The translations under genes and the position numbers were made by a program. Positions 43,997 through 52,276 of a stretch of 64,000 nt of DNA are shown piece after piece. Source of the stretch: CBDANW01 sp965197825 (lineage in GTDB: Bacteria; Acidobacteriota; Vicinamibacteria; Marinacidobacterales; DATDRI01). The DNA lies in the NCBI GenBank assembly GCA_965197825.1, contig CBDANW010000003.1, positions 3,087,857 through 3,151,856 of the forward strand, in the 5' to 3' direction. The notes under the pieces are model-generated. The model searched no databases, was not told the origin of the DNA, and worked only from the letters and a program-made list of their open reading frames with translations. Positions within the stretch are counted from its first letter, which is position 1, and each line of letters begins with the position of its first letter.

Positions 43997-46693
43997 ATGG
44001 ATTGTAGGCACCTGCGCACTGCATCGCTGTCGCGAAGATTCGAGGGTTATAATGGGAAAATCTTGCGCTTAATAGGGATCCTCGCCGTTCTGCTGCTTCT
44101 GCTCGCTGGGAATGCGGAAGCCGACGTCGTGGTGTTCTCGGACGGCACGCGGCTGACGGTCCAGAGCTACGAGTTGAAGGGCGATGTCGTCGTGATCACT
44201 GCTCTGGGTGGCGAGATTCAATCGGTTGCGCGTCGCTACGTCGATCTCGAGATGACCGAGCGCCTGAACGCACCGGACGAACCGGCCGCGAAACCGACCC
44301 AGTCGGCGGCGGACCGTTCGCAGGCAAACCGTTCGGCAGTGACGGGGGGCGAACCACGTGTCGCTTCGCTACGGCCCGTCCCAAACGCGCGCCCAGCGCC
44401 GCAGCCCGCCGAGTCCTCCGTATTGACCCAGACGGCCGCGGCCGCGTCGGCTTCCACAAGTACGACCATGCTGCCGTCCTTCTCCCCTCCGGCACCTCGG
44501 GCGCCAGAAGTCATCGCGCGCGACAGCGAGGGCCGCACGACGGTACGGGCAACGCGACTGGCCGAGCCTATCGTCCTCGACGGCAAGCTGGACGATCCGG
44601 TTTACTCTCAGGTGAAGGCGATCACCGGGTTCATCCAGCAAGAGCCTCAGGACGGCGAGCTGGCTACCGAACAGACCGACGTCTGGCTGCTCTTCGACGA
44701 TCGCAACTTCTACGTCTCGGCGCGCTGCTGGGACAGTCACCCCGATCGCATGGTCGCGAACGAGATGCGTCGGGATAACTCCGGCATCTTTCAGAACGAG
44801 AACCTCGGGGTACTGATCGACACGTTCTACGATCGGCGGAACGGGGTTCAGTTCCAGGTCAATGCCCTCGGTGCCCTCCGGGACCAGCTGATCGGCGACG
44901 AGGGGCAGGCCAACAACGTCGACTGGAACACGGTTTGGGACGCCAAGGCCTCCATGGACGATCGGGGTTGGATCGTCGAGATAGCTATTCCCTTCAAATC
45001 GATACGGTTCAAACAGGTGGGCGCGCAGGTTTGGGGTTTAAACATGCGGCGCATCGTGACGTGGAAGAACGAGCGCTCCTTCCTGGCCCCGATATCGGCC
45101 GAATACGGAACCCGTGGGGTCTATCGGTTCTCCGATGCGGCGACGCTCGTCGGTGTCGAGGTGCCGGGCGCGTCACGAAACCTGGAGCTGAAGCCTTATG
45201 CGGTGTCCTCGCTGACGACCGATCAAACGGCCGATGAGCCCTTTACAAACGACCCCGATGCGGACGTGGGTTTCGACGTCAAATATGGATTGACCCGCGG
45301 GCTCATCGCCGATTTCACCTACAACACCGACTTCGCTCAGATCGAAGAGGACGATCAGCAAGTCAACCTGACACGCTTCAACCTGCTCTTCCCCGAGAAA
45401 CGCGACTTCTTCCTGGAGGGGCAATCCATTTTCAACTTCGGCGGTGTCCAGACGTTGCGCGGAAGCGGCTCCACCCGCCCTGGAACGCGGCGGGCGGATC
45501 TCACTCCCGTGATGTTCTTCAGCCGGCGCATCGGCATCACCGAAGACGGCATCGATCCGATCCGCGTCGGTGGACGGGTGACTGGCCGGGCCGGCCCCTA
45601 CCGAATCGGCGCCCTGAACATTCAAACTCGGGGGGTCGAAAACAGCGAGATTTCGGCGACTAACTTCTCCGTTTTCCGCCTGCGCCGCGACATTCTCCGA
45701 CGCAGCGACATCGGCGTGATCGCCACGCATCGGAACACCTCCCCCACTGAAGGTGGCAGCTCGAATTCTCTCTTCGGTGTCGACGGAAACTTTGCCCTTC
45801 ATCAGAACCTGACAATCAATAGCTACTACGCGCTCACCAGCACGCCTCGGGCCGAAGGTGGATTGGTGGGAACCGACGACGCCAGCTATCGGGGCAACCT
45901 TACCTACATTTCGGATCGCTACGGGCTCATCCTGGAGCACCTCTACGTGGGGGAGCATTTCCTGCCCGAGCTGGGTTTTCTCAAACGCGACGCCTTTCGT
46001 AGAAATTTCGCCCAGGCGCGGTTCAGTCCCCGCCCGAGCTCGATCGCGGCGATCCGCCGGCTGGTGTATCAAGGCGAGTTCGATTACATCACCGATCCCA
46101 GCGGTCGCCTGGAGAGCCAACGAGCCGAAGGCCATTTCCGCATCGAGTTCGAGAATTCCGATCAGGCACGGGTGGTGTACACCAACTACTACGAGTTCCT
46201 TCCCGAAGAGTTCGAGATTTCAGATGGAGTGATCCTTCCGGTCGCGGAATATCGATTCCAGGACGTGCTGTTCCTTTACTCTCTCGGTCCCCAGACATTC
46301 CTGCCCTCTACCATGACCTTCCGCACCGGAAGCTTCTTCAGCGGCGACCGACAAGAGGTGACCTTCAACGGCCGCGTCGAATTGTCCTCCAAGTTCTCAA
46401 TCGAACCGCGGGTTGCGATCAACTGGGTGGATCTAGCCGAGGGTAGCTTCACGCAACGACTGGTAAGAGCTCGGGTGAACTACACGTTTACCCCGCGGAT
46501 GTTCGTCAGCAGTCTTATCCAATACAACTCGGGCGCGGACTCCGTGAGCGCGAGCGTCCGCTTCCGTTGGGAGTACGAGCCGGGAAGCGATCTCTTCGTG
46601 GTGTACAGCGAAGGTCGGGACGAGCTTTCCGGAGAACCCTTCCTGGCCAACCGCACGTTCGCGGTGAAGTTCACCAAACTCTTCCGCTTCTAG
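43997..46693 (+). CDS. CBM9-like/DUF5916 outer-membrane barrel protein, array copy 3
   Basis: 898 codons from ATG 43997. The signal peptide core (RLIGILAVLLLLLAGNAEAD) begins 22 residues in. A TATAAT at 44048-44053 lies just ahead of it, but the codon at the leaderless position is ATC, not a start codon; TTG 44063 follows. The upstream ATG may therefore be the functional start here. Linker with ADRSQANRSAVTGGEPRVAS. The barrel 3' part is nearly identical in DNA to copy 2 over several stretches (for example 45870-46100), a sign of exchange between the two copies. Confidence 0.86.
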   Translation: MDCRHLRTASLSRRFEGYNGKILRLIGILAVLLLLLAGNAEADVVVFSDGTRLTVQSYELKGDVVVITALGGEIQSVARRYVDLEMTERLNAPDEPAAKPTQSAADRSQANRSAVTGGEPRVASLRPVPNARPAPQPAESSVLTQTAAAASASTSTTMLPSFSPPAPRAPEVIARDSEGRTTVRATRLAEPIVLDGKLDDPVYSQVKAITGFIQQEPQDGELATEQTDVWLLFDDRNFYVSARCWDSHPDRMVANEMRRDNSGIFQNENLGVLIDTFYDRRNGVQFQVNALGALRDQLIGDEGQANNVDWNTVWDAKASMDDRGWIVEIAIPFKSIRFKQVGAQVWGLNMRRIVTWKNERSFLAPISAEYGTRGVYRFSDAATLVGVEVPGASRNLELKPYAVSSLTTDQTADEPFTNDPDADVGFDVKYGLTRGLIADFTYNTDFAQIEEDDQQVNLTRFNLLFPEKRDFFLEGQSIFNFGGVQTLRGSGSTRPGTRRADLTPVMFFSRRIGITEDGIDPIRVGGRVTGRAGPYRIGALNIQTRGVENSEISATNFSVFRLRRDILRRSDIGVIATHRNTSPTEGGSSNSLFGVDGNFALHQNLTINSYYALTSTPRAEGGLVGTDDASYRGNLTYISDRYGLILEHLYVGEHFLPELGFLKRDAFRRNFAQARFSPRPSSIAAIRRLVYQGEFDYITDPSGRLESQRAEGHFRIEFENSDQARVVYTNYYEFLPEEFEISDGVILPVAEYRFQDVLFLYSLGPQTFLPSTMTFRTGSFFSGDRQEVTFNGRVELSSKFSIEPRVAINWVDLAEGSFTQRLVRARVNYTFTPRMFVSSLIQYNSGADSVSASVRFRWEYEPGSDLFVVYSEGRDELSGEPFLANRTFAVKFTKLFRF

Positions 46694-46744
46694 CTCGGGA
46701 CTCTTCCTAAACCGAGCCTCCAAGAAGAAAAAATGTGAGTTATA

Positions 46745-49351
46745 ATGGAAAGATGTTGCGTTTTAATGGGAATGCTCGCCGTCCTGCTGCTTCTGCTGGC
46801 TGGGAATGCGGAAGCCGACGTCGTGGTGTTCTCGGACGGGACGAAGTTGCCGGTCCAGAGCTACGAGTTGAAGGACGATCTCGTTCTGATCACCACTCTG
46901 GATGGCAAGATTCAATCGGTTGCGGGTCGCCACGTCGATCTCGAGACGACCGCGCGCCTGAACGGCTCGAGACAATCTCAACCGGCTCAACCGGCTCAAT
47001 CGGCGCCACCGGTAGCAGCCGATTCCATCGCGCCCCCTACTCCTTCTCCCGCCAGTGGGAACGGGGGGGTGCCGTCCAATCCGCCTTCACTACCTCATCA
47101 ACCGGAAACAACAGCTCCCCGACAGGCAGCCGTGCCCACCTCAACCGGTGCTCTCCCGGTCTTCTCGCCGCCCGCGCCGCGCGCGCCCGAGGTGATCGCG
47201 CGGAGCTCCGAGGGACGCATCACGGTGCGAGCGACGCGACTGGTCGAGCCCATCGTTCTCGACGGCAAACTGGACGATCCGGTCTACTCGAGGGTGAAAC
47301 CGGTCAACGGCTTCATCCAGCAAGAGCCACTCGAAGGAGAGCCGGCCACCGAGGACAGTGACGCTTGGATCTTCTTCGACGACGCCAACTTCTACATCGC
47401 CGTCCGCTGTTGGGACAGCCATCCGGAGCGGATGGTGGCCAACGAAATGCGGCGCGACCATCGCAACATCCGCCAAAACGAGAACTTCACGATAACGATC
47501 GACACCGATTACGACCTGCGCAACGGCTTCTACTTCGCCACCAATCCCCTCGGTGCCCTTCGGGATCAGTCGGTCGGCGACGAGGGCCAGAACAACAACC
47601 TGGACTGGAACACTGTCTGGGATCTCAAAGCCTCCATGGACGATCGGGGTTGGGTGTTCGAGATGGCCGTTCCGTTCAAATCGCTGCGGTTCAAGCAATC
47701 CGGCCCCCAGGTCTGGAGTTTCAATCTGCGGCGCAACGTGAAGTGGAAGAACGAGACATCCTACCTCGCGCCCATCGCCGCTTCCCATGGAGGGCAGGGT
47801 CCGTTCCAATTCGCCCAGGCGGCTACGCTGGTCGGGGTCGAAGTCCCGGGCTCGAACCGGAACCTCGAGCTCAAGCCATATGCCCTGTCCTCGCTCACCA
47901 CGGATCAGAAGGCCGATGAGCCCTTTTCCAACGACCCCGACGCCGATTTCGGCTTCGACGTCAAGTATGGTCTGACCAGCGGGCTCATCGGAGACTTCAC
48001 CTACAACACCGATTTCGCTCAGGTCGAGGAGGATCAGCAACAAATCAATTTGACGCGCTTCAGCCTGTTCTTCCCCGAGAAACGAGAGTTTTTCCTCGAG
48101 GGCCAGTCGATTTTCGCGTTTGGAGGAGCCTCGGCCAGGTGGTTCGGCGGTGGTCTCACCCCCATCCTGTTCTTCAGCCGCCGCATCGGCCTGACCCAAG
48201 ACGGTGAGGATCCCATCCGGGTGGGGGGCCGTGTCACAGGCCGCGCCGGCAAATTCCGCATGGGCGCCTTGAACATCCAAACCCGCGGGGTGGAGAACAA
48301 TGACTTGATCCCTGCTACTAACTTCTCCGTATTCAGAGTACGGCGCGACTTCCTTCGACGCAGCGACATCGGCGCGATCGCCACCTACCGGAATACCTCT
48401 CTCAACGAAGGGGCGGGCTCCAACGGTGTCTTCGGCTTCGACGGGAACTTCGCCTTTTATCAGAACCTGCGACTCAATGCTTACTACGCCATGAGCCGAA
48501 CCACATTGGATGGGGGGGGAACCACCGGGGACGATAACTCGAGCTACACCGGCAAGCTCGATTACGGCGGAGACCGCTACGGGCTCGTTCTGGAGCATCT
48601 CTACGTAGGCGAGGACTTCCGGCCGGAGCTCGGGTTTCTCAGGCGAGAAGCCTTTCAGCGCAACTTCTCTCAGGGTCGTTTCAGTCCCCGCCCGCGTTCC
48701 ATCGAGGCGATTCGTCGGTTCGTGTGGCAGGCTGACGTCGATCGCATCACCGACACCGGAGGTCGCCTCGAGACCCGGACCCTCCAGGGGCAGTTCCGCA
48801 TCGACTTCGAGAACTCCGACCGGGCGCGGGTGGAGTACAACGACACCTTCGAGTTCCTTCCCGATGAGTTCGAGATCTCGGACGGCGTGATCCTTCCCGT
48901 CGGCGAGTACCGCTTTCAGGACGTTAACTTCGCGTACACGTTCGGCGCACAACGATGGCTGCCCTCGACGATTAGCTACCGCACCGGGAGCTTCTGGAGC
49001 GGCGACCGGGACGCCCTGAGCTTCAACGGCCGCGTCGAGATCTCTCCAAAGTTCTCCGTCGAGCCACGCCTGTCGCTCAACTGGGTGGACTTGCCGGAAG
49101 GGAATTTCAATACCCGCCTGGTCAGCGCCCGGGTGAACTACACGTTCAGCCCGCGGATGTTCCTGAGCAGCTTCATCCAGTACAACTCTAGCTCCGACTC
49201 CTTGAGCTCCAGCGTTCGCTTTCGTTGGGAATACGAGCCGGGAAGCGATCTCTTCGTCGTCTACAGCGAAGGACGCGACGATCTCTCCTTGACTCCTTTC
49301 TTGGCCAACCGCACTTTTGCGGTGAAGTTCACCAAGCTCTTCCGGTTCTAA
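46745..49351 (+). CDS. CBM9-like/DUF5916 outer-membrane barrel protein, array copy 4
   Basis: 868 codons from ATG 46745. Compared with copy 3, the bases after the TATAAT (46741-46746) contain one extra base (TTGCGTTTTAATGGGAATG), so the ATG at the leaderless position (46753) is out of frame; in-frame alternatives are ATG 46745, which overlaps the -10 box, and ATG 46766/46772. Signal peptide MGMLAVLLLLLAGNAEADVV is intact from 46766. The barrel uses the shorter loop variant GGASARWFGGGLTPILFFSRR also found in copy 5, with which it shares long identical DNA. Confidence 0.84.
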   Translation: MERCCVLMGMLAVLLLLLAGNAEADVVVFSDGTKLPVQSYELKDDLVLITTLDGKIQSVAGRHVDLETTARLNGSRQSQPAQPAQSAPPVAADSIAPPTPSPASGNGGVPSNPPSLPHQPETTAPRQAAVPTSTGALPVFSPPAPRAPEVIARSSEGRITVRATRLVEPIVLDGKLDDPVYSRVKPVNGFIQQEPLEGEPATEDSDAWIFFDDANFYIAVRCWDSHPERMVANEMRRDHRNIRQNENFTITIDTDYDLRNGFYFATNPLGALRDQSVGDEGQNNNLDWNTVWDLKASMDDRGWVFEMAVPFKSLRFKQSGPQVWSFNLRRNVKWKNETSYLAPIAASHGGQGPFQFAQAATLVGVEVPGSNRNLELKPYALSSLTTDQKADEPFSNDPDADFGFDVKYGLTSGLIGDFTYNTDFAQVEEDQQQINLTRFSLFFPEKREFFLEGQSIFAFGGASARWFGGGLTPILFFSRRIGLTQDGEDPIRVGGRVTGRAGKFRMGALNIQTRGVENNDLIPATNFSVFRVRRDFLRRSDIGAIATYRNTSLNEGAGSNGVFGFDGNFAFYQNLRLNAYYAMSRTTLDGGGTTGDDNSSYTGKLDYGGDRYGLVLEHLYVGEDFRPELGFLRREAFQRNFSQGRFSPRPRSIEAIRRFVWQADVDRITDTGGRLETRTLQGQFRIDFENSDRARVEYNDTFEFLPDEFEISDGVILPVGEYRFQDVNFAYTFGAQRWLPSTISYRTGSFWSGDRDALSFNGRVEISPKFSVEPRLSLNWVDLPEGNFNTRLVSARVNYTFSPRMFLSSFIQYNSSSDSLSSSVRFRWEYEPGSDLFVVYSEGRDDLSLTPFLANRTFAVKFTKLFRF

Positions 49352-49535
49352 GTCTTAGGCTCTTTCCAGACTGAGGCGGCCTTCCTTTTTCCGGTCACCG
49401 TGAAACAAACCGACGAACGGGCGCGTCTTAGAATTAGAGGTTCCATGAAGGCGGGGGTGTGCGCGACTGCCAAGGTTTCGAGCGCTTGGGGCTGGCCTTG
49501 GAGGAAGATCATCGTCGACGCCTCGCCCAGGAACC

Positions 49536-52217
49536 ATGATAGTAATGAATTGTAAGGAATATGCCGGGCGAGCGTTCGCCGGCAGCGGCCACCCTATAAT
49601 TGGAAACGTGAAACTCTCGATCGGCGTGGTCGCAGTCCTAGTGCTGTTCCTCCCCTGGAACGCCACCGCTGCCGAGATCGTGGCGTTTGCCGACGGCACG
49701 CGGCTGACCGTTCAGAGTTACGAGTTGAAGGACGGTCTGGTCGTGATGACGACCCTCAACGGCAAGCTTCAGTCCGTTCCGCGCAGCTACGTCGATCTCG
49801 AAATCACCGAGCGGCTGAACTCGTCCGGACAACAGCAAGTGGCGCTCCCGGCGCGACTTGCGCCACCGTTAGCAGCCCCGCCACCGCCGCCTGCATCTTC
49901 CGGCGGTAACGGGAGGACGGCGTCCAACCCGCCTGCACTGCCTCATGAGTCGACAACGACCGCTCTGTCGCAGGCGTCCAGGCCAGTCTCAACCGGTTCT
50001 GGCGGTTCTGGCGGTTCTCTGCCGTCCTTTGCCCCTCCGGTGCCGCGTGCTCCCGAGGTGATGACGCGTGACTCCGAGGGACGCATCACGTTGCGGGCGA
50101 CCCGCCTCGCCGAGCCCATCGTTCTCGACGGCAAGCTGGACGATCCGGCCTACTCGAGAGTCAAGTCAGTCAGCGGCTTCATCGAGCAAGAACCGGACGA
50201 AGGCGAGCCCGCCAGCGAAGAAACCGAGGTGTGGATCTTCTTCGACGATCGGAATTTCTACGTCGGCGTCCGGAGCTGGGACAGCCATCCGGAGCGGATG
50301 ATCGCCAACGAGATGCGGCGCGACCATAACAACATCACCCGAAACGAGCACATCGTGATGGTGGTGGACACGGATTACGACCGGCGCAATGGCTTCTACT
50401 TTGCGGTCAATGCCATCGGTGCTCTTCGGGACCAATCGGTCGGAGACGAGGGCCAGAGCAACAACACCGACTGGAATACGGTTTGGGACGCCAAGGCCTC
50501 CCTATTCGATCAGGGTTGGATGGTCGAGATGGCCATTCCCTTCAAATCGCTGCGGTTCAAGCAATCCGGCCCACAGGTCTGGAGTATCAACCTACGGCGC
50601 GTCGTAGCCTGGAAGAACGAGACCTCCTTTCTCGCACCGATCGCCGTCGCCCATTCCCGGTGGGGGGTGTATCGGTTCTCGGATGCGGCCACGCTGGTCG
50701 GGGTCGAGGTCCCGGGCTCGAACCGGAACCTCGAGCTCAAGCCATATGCCCTGTCCTCACTGACGACAAATCAGAAGGCCGATGAGCCCTTTTCGAACGA
50801 CCCCGACGCCGATTTCGGCTTCGACGTCAAGTATGGTCTGACCAGCGGGCTCATCGGAGACTTCACCTACAACACCGATTTCGCTCAGGTCGAGGAGGAT
50901 CAGCAACAAATCAATTTGACGCGCTTCAGCCTGTTCTTCCCCGAGAAACGAGAGTTTTTCCTCGAGGGCCAGTCGATTTTCGCGTTTGGAGGAGCCTCGG
51001 CCAGGTGGTTCGGCGGTGGTCTCACCCCCATCCTGTTCTTCAGCCGCCGCATCGGCCTGACCCAAGACGGTGAGGATCCCATCCGGGTGGGGGGCCGTGT
51101 CACAGGCCGCGCCGGCAAATTCCGCATGGGCGCCTTGAACATCCAAACCCGCGGGGTGGAGAACAATGACTTGATCCCTGCTACTAACTTCTCCGTATTC
51201 AGAGTACGGCGCGACTTCCTTCGACGCAGCGACATCGGCGCGATCGCCACCTACCGGAATACCTCTCTCAACGAAGGGGCGGGCTCCAACGGTGTCTTCG
51301 GCTTCGACGGGAATTTCGCCTTTTTCGAGAGCCTGCAACTGAATAGCTACTACGCGGTAAGCCACACGGCTTTGGATCAGGGAGGCACACCTGGGGACGA
51401 CAACGCAAGCTACACCGGCAAGCTCGATTACGGCGGAGACCGCTACGGGCTCGTTCTGGAGCATCTCTACGTAGGCGAGGACTTCCAGCCGGAGCTCGGG
51501 TTTCTCAGGCGAGAAGCCTTTCGGCGCAACTTCTCTCAGGGTCGTTTCAGTCCCCGCCCGCGTTCCATCGAGGCGATTCGTCGGTTCGTGTGGCAGGCTG
51601 ACGTCGATCGCATCACCGACACCGGAGGTCGCCTCGAGACCCGGACCCTCCAGGGGCAGTTCCGCATCGACTTCGAGAACTCCGACCGGGCGCGGGTGGA
51701 GTACAACGACACCTTCGAGTTCCTTCCCGATGAGTTCGAGATCTCGGACGGCGTGATCCTTCCCGTCGGCGAGTACCGCTTTCAGGACGTTAACTTCGCG
51801 TACACGTTCGGCGCACAACGATGGCTGCCCTCGACGATTAGCTACCGCACCGGGAGCTTCTGGAGCGGCGACCGGGACGCCCTGGGCTTCAACGGCCGCG
51901 TCGAGATCTCTCCAAAGTTCTCCATCGAGCCGCGCCTGTCGCTCAACTGGGTGGACTTGCCGGAAGGGAATTTCAATACCCGCCTGGTCAGCGCCCGGGT
52001 GAACTACACGTTCAGCCCGCGGATGTTCCTGAGCAGCTTCATCCAGTACAACTCTAGCTCCGACTCCTTGAGCTCCAGCGTTCGCTTCCGTTGGGAGTAC
52101 GAACCGGGAAGCGATCTCTTCGTCGTCTACAGCGAAGGACGCGAGGATCTGTCCTTGACTCCTTTCTTGGCCAACCGTACCTTCGCGGTGAAGTTCACCA
52201 AGCTCTTTCGGTTCTGA
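49536..52217 (+). CDS. CBM9-like/DUF5916 outer-membrane barrel protein, array copy 5
   Basis: 893 codons from ATG 49536; an alternative start is GTG 49608, seven bases after TATAAT (49595-49600), which gives the compact signal peptide VKLSIGVVAVLVLFLPWNAT. The gap before this gene, 184 bases, is the largest in the array and holds no other gene. A Gly-Ser repeat (GSGGSGGS) has expanded in the linker. DNA is identical to copy 4 over about 520 bases (50800-51325) and again from about 51408, with a divergent patch of some 85 bases between. Confidence 0.87.
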   Translation: MIVMNCKEYAGRAFAGSGHPIIGNVKLSIGVVAVLVLFLPWNATAAEIVAFADGTRLTVQSYELKDGLVVMTTLNGKLQSVPRSYVDLEITERLNSSGQQQVALPARLAPPLAAPPPPPASSGGNGRTASNPPALPHESTTTALSQASRPVSTGSGGSGGSLPSFAPPVPRAPEVMTRDSEGRITLRATRLAEPIVLDGKLDDPAYSRVKSVSGFIEQEPDEGEPASEETEVWIFFDDRNFYVGVRSWDSHPERMIANEMRRDHNNITRNEHIVMVVDTDYDRRNGFYFAVNAIGALRDQSVGDEGQSNNTDWNTVWDAKASLFDQGWMVEMAIPFKSLRFKQSGPQVWSINLRRVVAWKNETSFLAPIAVAHSRWGVYRFSDAATLVGVEVPGSNRNLELKPYALSSLTTNQKADEPFSNDPDADFGFDVKYGLTSGLIGDFTYNTDFAQVEEDQQQINLTRFSLFFPEKREFFLEGQSIFAFGGASARWFGGGLTPILFFSRRIGLTQDGEDPIRVGGRVTGRAGKFRMGALNIQTRGVENNDLIPATNFSVFRVRRDFLRRSDIGAIATYRNTSLNEGAGSNGVFGFDGNFAFFESLQLNSYYAVSHTALDQGGTPGDDNASYTGKLDYGGDRYGLVLEHLYVGEDFQPELGFLRREAFRRNFSQGRFSPRPRSIEAIRRFVWQADVDRITDTGGRLETRTLQGQFRIDFENSDRARVEYNDTFEFLPDEFEISDGVILPVGEYRFQDVNFAYTFGAQRWLPSTISYRTGSFWSGDRDALGFNGRVEISPKFSIEPRLSLNWVDLPEGNFNTRLVSARVNYTFSPRMFLSSFIQYNSSSDSLSSSVRFRWEYEPGSDLFVVYSEGREDLSLTPFLANRTFAVKFTKLFRF

Positions 52218-52276
52218 GTCTTAGGCTCTTCCCAATCCAAGTTTTCGAACGTTTCGCATCGGTCGCCCGGAACACC

